DNA of 64,000 nt from Bosea vaviloviae (GCF_001741865.1 NZ_CP017147.1:2099001-2163000); one strand, 5' to 3'. Shown: positions 14,631 to 24,554, numbered from the stretch's first letter. Notes: generated from the letters alone by a model not told the origin. Program-made: numbers and translations.

Positions 14631-16084
14631 TCTGGACCTTGACGGGCATTCGTGTCGCCGTCGCGCGCGTGCTGCTGGGGCTCGCATTCCTGCACGTGCC
14701 GATCCTGGTGCTGAGCATCTGGTTCCGCGGTGGAGACATCCTGCTGCCAGCGTCCTGTGCCTTCCTGCTGGCTGCGGGCGCCCTGCTGCTCTACATGCGC
14801 TGCGGCGTCGCCATCGTCACGCAGCTCGTCATCGCGGTCGTGCTGATCGGCCAGGTCTCGATGCTGGTCTACAGCTTCGCCGGCCATCCCTGGCAGCCCG
14901 ACACGCATATGTACTATTTCGCGGTCCTGGCCTTGCTCGCCGGTTTCTGCGACTGGCGCCCCATCATGATGGGCGCCGCCTTGACCGCGCTGCACCACCT
15001 CACCCTGCAATACATCCTGCCGTCGGCCGTGTTCTATCAGGGCGGCAGCCTCCTGCGCGTGCTGCTGCACGCCGTGATCGTCATCATCGAAACCGTGTTC
15101 CTGGCGGCTCTTGCCGTGATCCTGGGACGCATGTTCGCGACCAACGAAAACAACCTGCAGCGCGCCAACGAGATCGCCGAGCGCGAGCGGATGGCGGGCG
15201 AACGCGAAAAGCGCCAGGCGGAAGAGCTCGGGCGGCGCGCCGAGGCGCTGCGCGAGATCGTCCAGAGCTTCCGCTCCCAGATGGAGCGGGCCATGGCGGT
15301 GCTCGATCGCTCGGCCGAGACCATGCAGGGCGGGTCGCGCGAACTGACCGGCACGTCGGATCAGGCGCGCCAGCAGATGGCGTTGGTCTCGGAGGCCGCG
15401 GATGCGACGACGCGCGGCATCGATCAGCTCGCCAATGCGAGCGGTCAACTCGCGGAATCGATCGGTGAGATCGGCCGAAACGTCTCGCATTCCTTCGACG
15501 GTTCCAAGAACGCAGCCGATCTCGCGCGCCGCGCCAGCGATGAAATCGAGGTACTTGCCCGCAACAGCGAGAATGTCGGGGCCGTCGTCGAGATCATTCG
15601 CGGCATTGCGGCGCAGACCAGCATGCTGGCGCTGAACGCCACGATCGAGGCGGCGCGTGCCGGCGAGATGGGGCGCGGCTTTGCGGTTGTCGCCAGCGAG
15701 GTGAAGACATTGTCGGCGCAGACCGCTCGCGCCACCGACGAAGTCTCAGGCCAGATCCATGCGATGCAGATTGCCTCGCAGCGCTCGCTCAAGGCCATCC
15801 GCGACATCGTCGGGGCCATGGGCGAGGTCGAGAACGTGGCCGAGGCGATCGCGGTCGCGGTCCATGAGCAGGATCGGGCGACCGCCGAGATCGCGCGCCA
15901 GGTCCAGCTTTCCTTCGAGGGTGCCAGGCGCGGTGTCGGCGTCGTCGGCAATTTCGAGTTGATGACGGTGCGCACGCATGATGCGGCGGAGCAGCTGCAA
16001 GAGGCAGCCGATGCGCTTGCCGCGCAGGCTCACAGCATCCGCCACGAGGTCGCGGCGTTCTGCAGCCTGGTCGCGGCGGCTTGA
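14627..16084 (+). CDS. Methyl-accepting chemotaxis protein with 6-TM sensor
   Basis: A 485-residue chemoreceptor. The N-terminal about 165 residues form six hydrophobic helices with the motif block [29 protein letters not shown] and [19 protein letters not shown]; conserved His/Asp/Trp residues lie in or near the membrane. A coiled linker follows directly with no HAMP domain. The signalling domain shows the hairpin tip [20 protein letters not shown] and [20 protein letters not shown]. No periplasmic ligand domain is present, so the input must be membrane, redox or metal related, or come through the coupled small protein encoded just upstream. No che genes are nearby. Confidence 0.9.
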   Translation: MIWTLTGIRVAVARVLLGLAFLHVPILVLSIWFRGGDILLPASCAFLLAAGALLLYMRCGVAIVTQLVIAVVLIGQVSMLVYSFAGHPWQPDTHMYYFAVLALLAGFCDWRPIMMGAALTALHHLTLQYILPSAVFYQGGSLLRVLLHAVIVIIETVFLAALAVILGRMFATNENNLQRANEIAERERMAGEREKRQAEELGRRAEALREIVQSFRSQMERAMAVLDRSAETMQGGSRELTGTSDQARQQMALVSEAADATTRGIDQLANASGQLAESIGEIGRNVSHSFDGSKNAADLARRASDEIEVLARNSENVGAVVEIIRGIAAQTSMLALNATIEAARAGEMGRGFAVVASEVKTLSAQTARATDEVSGQIHAMQIASQRSLKAIRDIVGAMGEVENVAEAIAVAVHEQDRATAEIARQVQLSFEGARRGVGVVGNFELMTVRTHDAAEQLQEAADALAAQAHSIRHEVAAFCSLVAAA

Positions 16085-16096
16085 CGCCGTCGATCC

Positions 16097-16200
16097 AGAG
16101 TATTTTCGCATTTCTCCGAAACGCGAAAATACTCTACATCCTTGTTTTATCGCATTTTCTTCACGCGAACCGGTGTCCACTTCGCTCGAAAATGCTCTAG
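16097..16200. repeat. Dispersed palindromic repeat, family A, copy 1
   Basis: Fills the gap between the convergent chemoreceptor and deoB genes. It has two parts: a 13-bp perfect hairpin (16097-16109 with 16123-16135) and a 59-bp segment (16140-16198). The 59-bp segment recurs perfectly in inverse orientation at 59222-59280 and contains its own stem (gcattttc / gaaaatgc). It could end transcription from both sides. Confidence 0.85.
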
Positions 16201-16202
16201 CC

Positions 16203-17426
16203 CTACCAGGGGCGCCCCGGCCCCACCACGCCGATGCCGAGCCAGCTTCCCAGCGTCGCCGCGATGTCGGCGAAACTTTCACGCCGGCCGATCAAACCTG
16301 GCGCCACGTCAGGGCCGAAGGCGAGAATCGGCGTGTGCTCGCGCGTATGGTCGGTGCCCGGCCAGGTCGGATCATTGCCATGATCGGCGGTGATCATCGC
16401 GATATCGCCCGATCTCAGCCTGGCCTCCAGGCGCGGCAGAGACGCGTCGAAGGCTTCCAGCGCGGCGGCATAGCCCGGCGCGTCGCGGCGATGGCCGTAC
16501 TCGCTGTCGAAGTCGACGAGGTTGACGAAGCAGAAGCCGCCATCGGGCAGGCGCTCCAGCGCCTCCAGCGCGGCCTCGAACATCGCGGCATTGCCGAAAG
16601 GCTTGATCTCTTCGCCGGTCGCGCGATGAGCGAAGATGTCGCCGATCTTGCCGACGGTGATGATCATGCGCCCCTGTGCCGCCAGCCGGTCGAGCAGGGT
16701 CTCGCCAGGTGGCGGGATGGCGAAATCCTTGCGGTTCCCGGTGCGCTTGAAGGCGTCCTCGGTCCTCCCCAGGAAGGGCCTTGCGATCACGCGGCCGATC
16801 TTCAGCGGGTCGACGAGGAGGCGCGTCTTGCGGCAGAGCTCGTAAAGCCGCTCGAGCCCGAACAGCTCCTCGTGAGCTGCGATCTGGAGCACGGAGTCGA
16901 CCGAGGTGTAGCAGATCGGCTTGCCCGTCCGGATGTGCTCTTCGGCAAGCTCATCGATGATTGCGGTGCCCGAGGCATGCTTGTTGCCGAGGATGCCGGG
17001 CAGGGCGCCTTGCTTGACGATCGCGGCAACCAGGTCGGGCGGGAAGGAATTCTCCAGCGCGGTGAAATAGCCCCATTGGAACGGCACGGGGCAGCCGGCG
17101 ATCTCCCAATGGCCGGACGGCGTGTCCTTGCCCTGGCTGATCTCGACGCCGTAGCCGTATTGGCCTTCGGGAGCGACAGGCTTGACGATGCCGGCGAGCG
17201 GTTTGCCGGTGGAGGCCTCGCAGGCATGGGCGAGGCCTAATCGCACCAGATTGGGCAGCGTGAGCGGCCCCTTGCGCAGGCCCGCACGGTCGCCCCTGCC
17301 ATCGCTACAGGCTTGTGCGATATGCCCCAGCGTATCAGCGCCGGCATCGCCGTAGAGATGCGCGTCCCGCGCTGCGCCACAGCCGACGGAATCGAGCACG
17401 ATCAGGATGGCGCGGGCCATGCTCAT
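16203..17426 (-). CDS. deoB: Phosphopentomutase
   Basis: A 407-residue cytosolic metalloenzyme of the alkaline-phosphatase superfamily that interconverts ribose- or deoxyribose-1-phosphate and the 5-phosphates during nucleoside salvage. Marks: [16 protein letters not shown] (metal ligand and start), [17 protein letters not shown], the active-site region [28 protein letters not shown] and [19 protein letters not shown]. The length fits the family. ATG 17426 overlaps the yejF stop by ATGA (17423-17426), so translation is coupled to a peptide importer, an unusual partner for DeoB. Confidence 0.96.
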   Translation of the reverse strand: MSMARAILIVLDSVGCGAARDAHLYGDAGADTLGHIAQACSDGRGDRAGLRKGPLTLPNLVRLGLAHACEASTGKPLAGIVKPVAPEGQYGYGVEISQGKDTPSGHWEIAGCPVPFQWGYFTALENSFPPDLVAAIVKQGALPGILGNKHASGTAIIDELAEEHIRTGKPICYTSVDSVLQIAAHEELFGLERLYELCRKTRLLVDPLKIGRVIARPFLGRTEDAFKRTGNRKDFAIPPPGETLLDRLAAQGRMIITVGKIGDIFAHRATGEEIKPFGNAAMFEAALEALERLPDGGFCFVNLVDFDSEYGHRRDAPGYAAALEAFDASLPRLEARLRSGDIAMITADHGNDPTWPGTDHTREHTPILAFGPDVAPGLIGRRESFADIAATLGSWLGIGVVGPGRPW

Positions 17427-19048
17427 TCCCTCACGGCGGCGACGCCGACAGGTTCGAGGTTGAGCGCGGCTGCGAGCAGGGCCTGGGTATAGGCCTCGCG
17501 TGGCCGGGCGAAGATCTCTTCGGCCGGCCCCTCCTCGACAACCCGGCCGTTCTGCATCACGACGACCCGGTGCGAGAGCGCCCGCACGACCTTGAGGTCA
17601 TGGCTGATGAAGAGATAGCCGAGCTTGCGCCTGGCCTGGAGGTCGCGCAGCAATTCGACGATCTGCGCCTGAACCGACATGTCGAGCGCCGAGGTCGGCT
17701 CGTCCAGCACGACGAATTTCGGATCGAGCGCCATGGCGCGTGCGATCGCGATGCGCTGGCGCTGGCCGCCGGAGAATTCATGCGGGTAGCGGTCCATCGC
17801 GCTTGGATCGAGCCCGACATCATCGAGGGCCCGGGCGACGATCTCGCGTCGCTGGGCATAACTCAGCCCGCTCTGTTGCACGGTCAGGCCCTCGGCCACG
17901 ATCTCGGCCACCGACATGCGCGGCGAGAGCGAGCCGTAAGGATCCTGGAAGACGACCTGGAGATCCCGGCGTTTCGGCCGGACGGCGGCGCTGGCGAGCC
18001 CGTCGATCCGGTCGCCGAGGAAGACGATCGGCCCCTCCGACGAGATCAAGCGCAGGATGGCGAGGCCGAGCGTCGTCTTGCCGGAGCCGGATTCGCCGAC
18101 GACGCCGAGCGTCTCGCCCTCGCGTACCCTGATCGTGATGCCGTCGACCGCCTTCACATGGCCGGTGGTGCGGCGCAGGAAACCGGATTTGATCGGGAAC
18201 CAGATCTTCATCGGTCCGGCTTCGAGCAGCGTGGCGGCGCCCTCCGCGACGGGCGCCGGGCGACCTTTCGGCTCGGCTGCGAGCAGCCGCTTGGTGTAGT
18301 CGTGCCGGGGATTGCCGAAGATCGCGCCGACTGGTCCCTGCTCGACGATCTGGCCCTTGAGCATGACGCAGACCCTGTCGGCGATGCGCCGGACGATGCC
18401 GAGATCGTGGGTGATGAACAGCATCGCCATGCCGAGCCGGCCCTGGAGCTCCTTCAACAGCTTGAGGATCTGGGCCTGCACCGTGACGTCGAGCGCGGTC
18501 GTGGGTTCGTCGGCGATCAGCAATTCAGGTTCGTTGGCGAGCGCCATCGCGATCATCACGCGCTGGCGCTGTCCGCCCGAAAGCTGGTGCGGATAGGCCT
18601 CCAATCGGCTTTCCGCGTCGCGGATGCCGACCAGCGCCAGGAGTTCGAGCGTGCGGGCGCGCGCGTTGTCGCCGCGCAGGCCTTTGTGCAGCTCGAGGAT
18701 CTCGCCGATCTGCCGCTGGATCGTGTGCAGCGGGTTGAGCGAGGTCATCGGCTCCTGGAACACCATGGTGATGTCGTTGCCGCGCACCTTGCGCATCGCA
18801 TCCTCATCGGCCGCGATCAGGTCCTGGCCGTTGAACATCACCTTGCCGGAGGGGTGGTGCGCGGAGGGGTAGTTCAGCAGCTTCAGGATCGAGAGCGCCG
18901 AGACCGATTTGCCCGAGCCGGATTCGCCGACGATGGCGAGCGTCTCGCCCTTGGCGATCTGGAAGGAGATGCGGTCGACAGCCAGCGTCTCGCGCCCGCC
19001 CTGGCGGAAGGCGACGGAGAGATCCTGGACGGAGAGGAGGGGAATCAT
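17423..19048 (-). CDS. yejF: Microcin C/peptide ABC transporter, fused ATP-binding protein
   Basis: A 541-residue double ATPase energising YejB/YejE. Each half has a complete cassette: Walker A GESGSGKS (41-48) and GESGSGKT, signatures LSGGQRQRV and FSGGQRQRI, and Walker [13 protein letters not shown] and [12 protein letters not shown]. Both switch His residues are present ([16 protein letters not shown]). ATG 19048 is taken because the codon at 19054 is TTG; the ATG overlaps the stop of the PIN toxin gene by ATGA. It is separated from yejE by that toxin-antitoxin pair, whereas these genes normally adjoin, and is followed by deoB. Confidence 0.95.
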   Translation of the reverse strand: MIPLLSVQDLSVAFRQGGRETLAVDRISFQIAKGETLAIVGESGSGKSVSALSILKLLNYPSAHHPSGKVMFNGQDLIAADEDAMRKVRGNDITMVFQEPMTSLNPLHTIQRQIGEILELHKGLRGDNARARTLELLALVGIRDAESRLEAYPHQLSGGQRQRVMIAMALANEPELLIADEPTTALDVTVQAQILKLLKELQGRLGMAMLFITHDLGIVRRIADRVCVMLKGQIVEQGPVGAIFGNPRHDYTKRLLAAEPKGRPAPVAEGAATLLEAGPMKIWFPIKSGFLRRTTGHVKAVDGITIRVREGETLGVVGESGSGKTTLGLAILRLISSEGPIVFLGDRIDGLASAAVRPKRRDLQVVFQDPYGSLSPRMSVAEIVAEGLTVQQSGLSYAQRREIVARALDDVGLDPSAMDRYPHEFSGGQRQRIAIARAMALDPKFVVLDEPTSALDMSVQAQIVELLRDLQARRKLGYLFISHDLKVVRALSHRVVVMQNGRVVEEGPAEEIFARPREAYTQALLAAALNLEPVGVAAVRE

Positions 19049-19494
19049 GTCCAAACGTCTAGATCCTCGACTTGATCGATGTCGATCCGCGTCATGCCAT
19101 TCGGCAATCGGATCCTCTTGTCTGATGATATGAAGAGCGTGCAGGTGCTATACATGGCGGTAGCCACATGGATTGCATCCGCGCCCTTGCTCGCCGTGGT
19201 CGCTCTAATATCGGCACTGCGGCGCAAGACATCCCGGCCGACGGGAACGACGGTAAGGTAGTCGTCGGATACCAGCATCTCTTCGTAGAATTTCGCTAGC
19301 CCAGGCTGGGACTGTTTCAACGGGCCAACAAGCACCTCTGCAAGGGTGAGTTCGCTAGTGTAGAGGTGAACCAAATTCTCGGAAGCCATCTCGATCAGGA
19401 AGGCAAGCGATCCCACACCGCCCTCGATAGAGCGTATGATGGCGTTCGCGTCCAGATAGATGTGGGTCCGCGGGCCCCGTTCCACTAATCCCAC
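19045..19494 (-). CDS. PIN-domain toxin (VapC-like)
   Basis: A 149-residue predicted RNase toxin of a type II toxin-antitoxin pair. The acidic PIN residues are visible: Asp15 (YLDANAII), Glu53 (ELTLAEVL), Asp106 (GADAIHVATA) and Asp125 (FISSDKRI). The start is GTG 19494, inside the antitoxin gene's last codons, or GTG 19485 three codons on. The stop overlaps yejF ATG as ATGA, so toxin and transporter ATPase are translationally linked. Base composition is slightly less GC-rich than the yej genes, in keeping with acquisition. The target RNA is unknown. Confidence 0.88.
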   Translation of the reverse strand: MGLVERGPRTHIYLDANAIIRSIEGGVGSLAFLIEMASENLVHLYTSELTLAEVLVGPLKQSQPGLAKFYEEMLVSDDYLTVVPVGRDVLRRSADIRATTASKGADAIHVATAMYSTCTLFISSDKRIRLPNGMTRIDIDQVEDLDVWT

Positions 19495-19742
19495 TCGTCT
19501 CGCAGTGCCCTGACACGTGCGACAGCTTCTTCCGACGTCACAGGCTTGACGGCACCCGTAGCGTGAAGCTGGCTGATACGCTCGAGCAATGCGTTCCAGG
19601 AGGCGCGTGCTGCGGCCACATTTTGAGGGGGCGTCATTTCGGTTTCAATCGTCACCGTTACGGTGCCCTGGCCCGTCAATTCCGCCCGTAAATCCTCGGG
19701 CAGCTTCTCGATCGGGTAATGTTCCCGCACGATCTTGTTCAT
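19485..19742 (-). CDS. Antitoxin of the PIN-toxin pair (VapB-like)
   Basis: An 85-residue protein starting MNKIVREHYPIEKLPEDLRA, a form typical of antitoxins paired with PIN toxins in Rhizobiales. It has a short beta-rich DNA-binding part (TVTVTIETEM) and a helical toxin-binding tail (EEAVARVRALRDEWD). GGAG precedes ATG 19742, and a TATGAT element in the 34-bp gap after yejE could be its own -10. It overlaps the toxin gene by 10 bases, the usual antitoxin-first order. Confidence 0.82.
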   Translation of the reverse strand: MNKIVREHYPIEKLPEDLRAELTGQGTVTVTIETEMTPPQNVAAARASWNALLERISQLHATGAVKPVTSEEAVARVRALRDEWD

Positions 19743-19776
19743 CGCCTCGCTCCTTGGCGTGCGATCATACCACAGC

Positions 19777-20952
19777 TCACGCGAACGTCTTTCTCGGGTC
19801 GAACGCGTCTCTGACCGCTTCGCCGATGAAAATCAGCAGCGACAACATCAGCGCGATCGCGACGAAGCCCGAGAGGCCGAGCCATGGCGCCTGCAGGTTC
19901 GATTTCCCCTGCGCCAGCAATTCGCCCAGCGAGGGCGAGCCGGGCGGCAGGCCAAAGCCGAGGAAGTCGAGCGAGGTCAGGGTGGTGATCGAGCCGTTCA
20001 GGATGAAGGGCAGGAAGGTCAGAGTCGCAACCATCGCATTGGGCAAGAGATGCTTGACCATGATGGCGCGGTTGGAGAGGCCGAGCGCGCGTGCGGCGCG
20101 GACATATTCGAAATTGCGCGCCCGCAGGAACTCGGCCCGCACCACGCCGACAAGCGCGACCCATGAGAACAGCAGGAGGATGCCGAGCAGCACGAAGAAG
20201 CTCGGTGTGATGATCGCCGCCACGATGATCAGCAGATAGAGCGCCGGGATGGAGGTCCAGATCTCGATGACGCGCTGGAAGATCAGGTCGGTCCAGCCGC
20301 CGAAATAGCCCTGGATGGCGCCGGCTGCGATACCGATCACGGAGGAGATCGAGGACAGGATCAACCCGAACAGGATCGAGATGCGGAAGCCGTAGATCAA
20401 CCGCGCGACAACGTCGCGGCCCTGGTCGTCGGTGCCCAGCCAGTTCCATTCGAGATCGCGGCAGCCCGTGCCGCCGCTGCGCTGCGCGATGACGCGGCAT
20501 TGCTCGTCCTTGAGCAGCCAGGTCGGCGGCGCTGGCGCGGGCACGGGCAGATCGAGATTATGCGTCCGGTAGCTGTAGCGGATCAGGGGCCAGACCGCGT
20601 AGCCGTTGGCTGTGATCTCCTTGGCGATCACCGGGTCGCGATAGTCCGTCGTGGCCAGGAAGCCGCCGAACTTCTCTTCCGGGTAGTTCACCGCGACCGG
20701 GAACAGCCATTCGCCCTTGTAGCGCACGATCAAGGGCCGGTCGTTGGCGATGAACTCGGCGAAGAGCGAGAGTACGAACAGCGTCAGGAAGATCCACAGC
20801 GACCACCAGCCGCGCTTGTTGGCCTTGAAGTTGTTCAGCCGGCGCCGGTTGATCGGCGAGAGCTTGAGCCAGCCCTGGCTTGCCTCCAGCGGGGCCAGCG
20901 GCGCATGGCTGCGCAAGGCTGGCGGCGGCGCGTCGATCAGCGTGTCGCTCAT
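19777..20952 (-). CDS. yejE: Microcin C/peptide ABC transporter permease
   Basis: A 391-residue inner-membrane permease of the oligopeptide OppC class. An N-terminal cytoplasmic arm (LSPINRRRLNNFKANKRGWW) leads to one membrane helix, then a long periplasmic loop with DYRDPVIAKEI and LEWNWLGTDDQGRDVVARLI, then five helices. The EAA region reads EFLRARNFEYVRAARALGLS. The long loop between the first two helices distinguishes YejE from OppC. It starts 4 nt after the yejB stop. It probably imports peptides or peptide-nucleotide antibiotics across the inner membrane. Confidence 0.95.
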   Translation of the reverse strand: MSDTLIDAPPPALRSHAPLAPLEASQGWLKLSPINRRRLNNFKANKRGWWSLWIFLTLFVLSLFAEFIANDRPLIVRYKGEWLFPVAVNYPEEKFGGFLATTDYRDPVIAKEITANGYAVWPLIRYSYRTHNLDLPVPAPAPPTWLLKDEQCRVIAQRSGGTGCRDLEWNWLGTDDQGRDVVARLIYGFRISILFGLILSSISSVIGIAAGAIQGYFGGWTDLIFQRVIEIWTSIPALYLLIIVAAIITPSFFVLLGILLLFSWVALVGVVRAEFLRARNFEYVRAARALGLSNRAIMVKHLLPNAMVATLTFLPFILNGSITTLTSLDFLGFGLPPGSPSLGELLAQGKSNLQAPWLGLSGFVAIALMLSLLIFIGEAVRDAFDPRKTFA

Positions 20953-20956
20953 CGCT

Positions 20957-22054
20957 TCAGGCCTCCCGCGTCTCGAAATCGATGCGGGGGTCGACCCAGG
21001 TATAGGTCAGGTCGGTGATGAGGTGCACGACAAGGCCGATCAGCGAGAAGATGTAGAGATTGGCAAAGACAACCGGATAGTCGCGGTTGACGATCGCCTC
21101 GAAGGACAAGAGCCCTAAGCCGTCGAGCGAGAAGATCGTCTCGATCAGCAACGAGCCGGCAAAGAGCGCATGCACGAAGGCGCCGGGAAAGCCGGCGATC
21201 ACGATCAGCATGGCATTGCGGAAGACATGGCCATAGAGCACGCCGCGCTCGGAGAGCCCCTTCATCCGTGCAGTCAGCACATACTGCTTCCTGATCTCGT
21301 CGAGGAAGGAGTTCTTGGTCAGAAGGGTCGAGGTGGCAAAGGCGCCCAGCGCCATCGCCGTCACGGGCAGGGCGATGTGCCAGAGATAATCGACGGTCTT
21401 GCCGAGCAGGCTGAGCTGCGCCCAGTTCTCCGAATGGAGCCCGCGCAGCGGAAAGATCTGCCAGAACGAGCCGCCGGCGAAGAGCACGATCAGCAGGATC
21501 GCGAAGAGGAAGCCTGGGATGGCATAACCCACGATCACGACCGCGCTGGTCCAGGTATCGAAGCGCGAACCGTCCTTCACCGCCTTGCGGATGCCGAGCG
21601 GGATCGAGATCGCATAGGACAGCAGCGTCATCCACAGGCCGAGCGAGATCGAGACCGGCAGCTTCTCCTTGATCAGCTGGAGCACGGGCGCATCGCGGAA
21701 ATAGCTGCGCCCGAAATCGAAGCGGATGTAGTCGCCCAGCATCTTGAGGAAGCGCTCATGCGCCGGCTTGTCGAAGCCGAACTGCTTTTCGAGCTCCTTG
21801 ATGAAAGCGGGATCGAGCCCCTGAGCGCCGCGATAGGCGGAATTCGAATCGCCGCCCAATTGTGCGCCGGCATCGCCGCCCTGGCCGCCGCCAACGCGAT
21901 CCGACGCGCTTCCGGCCGCCGGATTCTGCAATTGCGCGATCACGCGCTCGACCGGCCCGCCGGGCGCAAATTGCACGATGATGAAGGAGATCAGCAGGAT
22001 GCCGAACAGCGTCGGCACCATCAAGGCGATACGTCTCGCGATATAGCTCAGCAT
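20957..22054 (-). CDS. yejB: Microcin C/peptide ABC transporter permease
   Basis: A 365-residue OppB-class permease. It begins [20 protein letters not shown] with the family motif [13 protein letters not shown]. An extended Gly/Ala/Asp-rich insertion of about 40 residues (including [17 protein letters not shown]) is typical of Yej[18 protein letters not shown] follows, then the membrane core and the EAA loop ([20 protein letters not shown]). It lies 6 nt after the DUF4260 gene and 4 nt before yejE, so one transcript is expected. Confidence 0.95.
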   Translation of the reverse strand: MLSYIARRIALMVPTLFGILLISFIIVQFAPGGPVERVIAQLQNPAAGSASDRVGGGQGGDAGAQLGGDSNSAYRGAQGLDPAFIKELEKQFGFDKPAHERFLKMLGDYIRFDFGRSYFRDAPVLQLIKEKLPVSISLGLWMTLLSYAISIPLGIRKAVKDGSRFDTWTSAVVIVGYAIPGFLFAILLIVLFAGGSFWQIFPLRGLHSENWAQLSLLGKTVDYLWHIALPVTAMALGAFATSTLLTKNSFLDEIRKQYVLTARMKGLSERGVLYGHVFRNAMLIVIAGFPGAFVHALFAGSLLIETIFSLDGLGLLSFEAIVNRDYPVVFANLYIFSLIGLVVHLITDLTYTWVDPRIDFETREA

Positions 22055-22060
22055 GCCGGT

Positions 22061-22462
22061 TCACTCGGTCCTTCTGGCTGAGCCGATAACGCCGAGATGA
22101 GTGTCAGCGAAGCGCGTAGCATATTTCAGTCCATAACCGAGCGCCCGGTCGAATTCGACATGCGCGGCCCAAATCAGGGCCAGAGCCAGCGTCATGGCGG
22201 ACTCCGAGGCTAAGGCAGCAACTCCCAGCAGGGCCGGGCCGATCAGGGAATGGGCGGCGTTGTAGATTGCGGAACCCAGCCGGGGGCCGAAGAGATAGCC
22301 GAGCATGGCGAGGTCAGGCGCCAGGATGAGGCCGGCGAACAGCCACCATGAAACGTCCGTGCTGGCAAAAAGCCAGACGCTGAGCCCGCCGAGCAGGACG
22401 CCTTCGAGGCGCAGGAGCCGGTTTGGGACCCCCGTGACATGGCACTGCATGACCGCCGCCAT
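22061..22462 (-). CDS. DUF4260 membrane protein inside the yej operon
   Basis: A 133-residue protein with about four hydrophobic helices. Motifs match DUF4260: LLRLEGVLLGGLSVWLF, LILAPDLAMLGYLFGPRLGS, IYNAAHSLIGP, WAAHVEFDRALGYGLKY and FADTHLG. ATG 22462 is preferred since the longer frame to 22582 overlaps yejA by 118 bases. It starts 2 nt after the yejA stop and ends 6 nt before yejB, so it is firmly inside the operon. DUF4260 proteins have no known role; a link to peptide import is only suggested by position. Confidence 0.85.
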   Translation of the reverse strand: MAAVMQCHVTGVPNRLLRLEGVLLGGLSVWLFASTDVSWWLFAGLILAPDLAMLGYLFGPRLGSAIYNAAHSLIGPALLGVAALASESAMTLALALIWAAHVEFDRALGYGLKYATRFADTHLGVIGSARRTE

Positions 22463-22464
22463 GC

Positions 22465-24318
22465 TCAGGCCTTCCCGATGCGCTTGGCTTTTTCGGCGTC
22501 GTACCACCAGATCGCCGGCGCGCCGGAAGAGTATTTCGGCTTGGTTTGGGGCCGGTCGAACATGTCCCAATAGGCCAGCCACTCATGGGCGTTCCACCAC
22601 ATCGGGATCCAGTAGCGCCCGGCGCGCAGCAGCCGGTCCAAGCATTTGGCGGCGGTGACGACCTCGGCATAGCTGTGGGCCTGCCCGATTGTCTCGATCA
22701 TCGCGTCGATGGCGGGGTGGGCGATGCCGGCGGCATTGCGTGAGCCGCGCGTCTTTGCAGCTTCCGAGCCATAGACGATGCGAAGTGAATCGCTTGGGAT
22801 CGAGCTGCCGCCGAGCGCACGGCTGATGATGTCGAAATCGAACTCGTCGAGCCGGCGCTGATATTGCGCGGCGTCGACGATGCGCGAGGTCGCATTGATG
22901 CCGAGCCGCTTCAGATTGGCCTGGAAGGGCTGCGTATGCGGCTGCAGCGCAGGCTGCGAATCGAGAAACTCGATCTCGAATGGCTTGCCGTCCGGCAGCT
23001 TCAGGACATTGCCCTCACGTTTGCAGCCGGCGGCGCGCAGCATCTCGTCGGCCCGGCGCAGCAGGTTGCGGTCACTGCCCGAGCCGTCCGAAACCGGCGG
23101 CAGGAAGGGCTCGTCGAAGACCTCGTCGGGCACCTGGCCACGGAACGGTTCGAGCAGCTTGAGCTCCTCGGGCGAGGGTTTGCCGATCGCCTTGGAATCC
23201 GAGTTCTCGAAATAGGAGGTCATCCGACTGAAGGACGAGAACATGATGTTCTTGTTGGTCCATTCGAAATCGAAGCACAGCCCCAGCGCTTCGCGAATGC
23301 GCGGATCCGCGAACTTGTCGCGGCGCAGATTGAAGATCCAGCCTTGCGAGCCGATCGGCTCGGTTTTGGGCAGGGATTCCTTCTTGACCTTGCCTTCGTT
23401 GATCGACGGAAAATCATAGCCCGTCGCCCAGATCCGTGAGGTGAACTCCTCCTGGAAGGTGATGACGCCGCTCTTGAAGGCCTCGAAGGCGACCTGCCTG
23501 TCGCGGAAATACTCCCAGCGCACCCGGTCGAAATTATTGGTGCCGATATTCACGGGCAGATCCTTGCCCCAGTAATCCGGCACGCGCTCGAACTCGATGA
23601 AGCGCCCCTGCTCGAAGCGGCCGACCTTATAGGCGCCCGAGCCGAGCGGCGGCTCCAGCGTCGATGCCTCGAAATTGCGCGTCGACCAGTATTTTTCGGA
23701 GAACACCGGCAGGCCGGCGACGATGAGATGCAGGTCGCGGCTGCGCTTGGGCGAGAGCTGCACGACGACGATGTCGTCGCCCTCGGCTTTCGACGAGACC
23801 AGTTCGTTCAGGATCAGGCGGAAGGAGGGGTGCCCCTTGGTCTTGAGCAGATTCATGCTGAAGGCGACGTCGGAGGCCGTCACCCGCGAGCCGTCATGGA
23901 ACCTTGCCTCGGGCCGGAGCCGGAACCGGTAGGCCAGCTTGTCCTGCGAGATCGCCACGCTTTTGGCGAGCAGGCCGTAGAGCGAGCCCGGCTCGTCGCC
24001 CGAGCCCGCCATCAGGCTGTCGAAGCAGGCATCCATGCCCGCCGCGCCGTCGCCCTGGAGCACGAAGGTGTTGAGCGTGTTGAAGGTGTCGAAGCTCTGG
24101 TTGCCGCCGGCGCGCTTGATCTGGATCGTCAGCGTGCCGCCCTTGGGCGCTTTGGGGTTCACATAGGCGAAATAGGGAAAATCGGCGGGCAGCGCCAACT
24201 CACCGAAGGTCGAGAGACCATGAATTTCCGGCTCCTGCGCGAGGGCAAGCGCAGGCAGGCTCGCACTTGCCGCCAGGGCGCCTCCGGCCTCGATCAGCCT
24301 GCGGCGGGTGATGCGCAT
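22465..24318 (-). CDS. yejA: Periplasmic peptide/microcin C-binding protein
   Basis: A 617-residue family 5 (DppA/OppA-like) binding protein. The signal (MRITRRRLIEAGGALAASA, LPALALAQ) has a twin-arginine pattern. The mature part shows FPYFAYVNPKAPKGG, FDTFNTLN, YGLLAKSVAIS, RFHDGSRVTASDV, GSGAYKV and REALGLCFDFEW, all typical of YejA. ATG 24318 is chosen because AGGAG lies 7 nt upstream; ATG 24324 touches that site. First gene of the yej run. A family A repeat lies directly upstream of its start, in what should be its leader or promoter. Confidence 0.94.
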   Translation of the reverse strand: MRITRRRLIEAGGALAASASLPALALAQEPEIHGLSTFGELALPADFPYFAYVNPKAPKGGTLTIQIKRAGGNQSFDTFNTLNTFVLQGDGAAGMDACFDSLMAGSGDEPGSLYGLLAKSVAISQDKLAYRFRLRPEARFHDGSRVTASDVAFSMNLLKTKGHPSFRLILNELVSSKAEGDDIVVVQLSPKRSRDLHLIVAGLPVFSEKYWSTRNFEASTLEPPLGSGAYKVGRFEQGRFIEFERVPDYWGKDLPVNIGTNNFDRVRWEYFRDRQVAFEAFKSGVITFQEEFTSRIWATGYDFPSINEGKVKKESLPKTEPIGSQGWIFNLRRDKFADPRIREALGLCFDFEWTNKNIMFSSFSRMTSYFENSDSKAIGKPSPEELKLLEPFRGQVPDEVFDEPFLPPVSDGSGSDRNLLRRADEMLRAAGCKREGNVLKLPDGKPFEIEFLDSQPALQPHTQPFQANLKRLGINATSRIVDAAQYQRRLDEFDFDIISRALGGSSIPSDSLRIVYGSEAAKTRGSRNAAGIAHPAIDAMIETIGQAHSYAEVVTAAKCLDRLLRAGRYWIPMWWNAHEWLAYWDMFDRPQTKPKYSSGAPAIWWYDAEKAKRIGKA

Positions 24319-24339
24319 CGCCATGCTCCTTCGTCTTCC

Positions 24340-24442
24340 AGAGCAATTTCCGATCCAACTGGATCGCTCAACAGCTCTAGGTCTTTGTTTTAACGCGTTT
24401 TCTTCACGCGAACCGGCATCCACTTCGCTCGAAAACACTCTG
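24340..24442. repeat. Dispersed palindromic repeat, family A, diverged copy
   Basis: Shares with the copy at 16140 the core tttgtttt..cgcgttttcttcacg and aaccgg..ccacttcgctcgaaaa, with several mismatches. Its left part contains the small palindrome gatccaactggatc between agagc and gctct ends. It lies 22 bp upstream of the yejA start, within a 301-bp gap that otherwise holds only the terminator at 24555-24578. Confidence 0.75.
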
Positions 24443-24554
24443 CATTGGTTCGCCGGCCGATTCGCGTTCCGATTATGTCGAACGCGGCCGGCGACGCCAG
24501 TCATTCAGGGATTTGCCGTCATCCTGACGGCGGCAGCATGGCGCGGATATGCAA

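Noticed and set aside
19045..19742. Insertion by an IS element or integron
   Set aside because: No transposase, inverted terminal repeats or target duplication are visible at the edges of the toxin-antitoxin pair.
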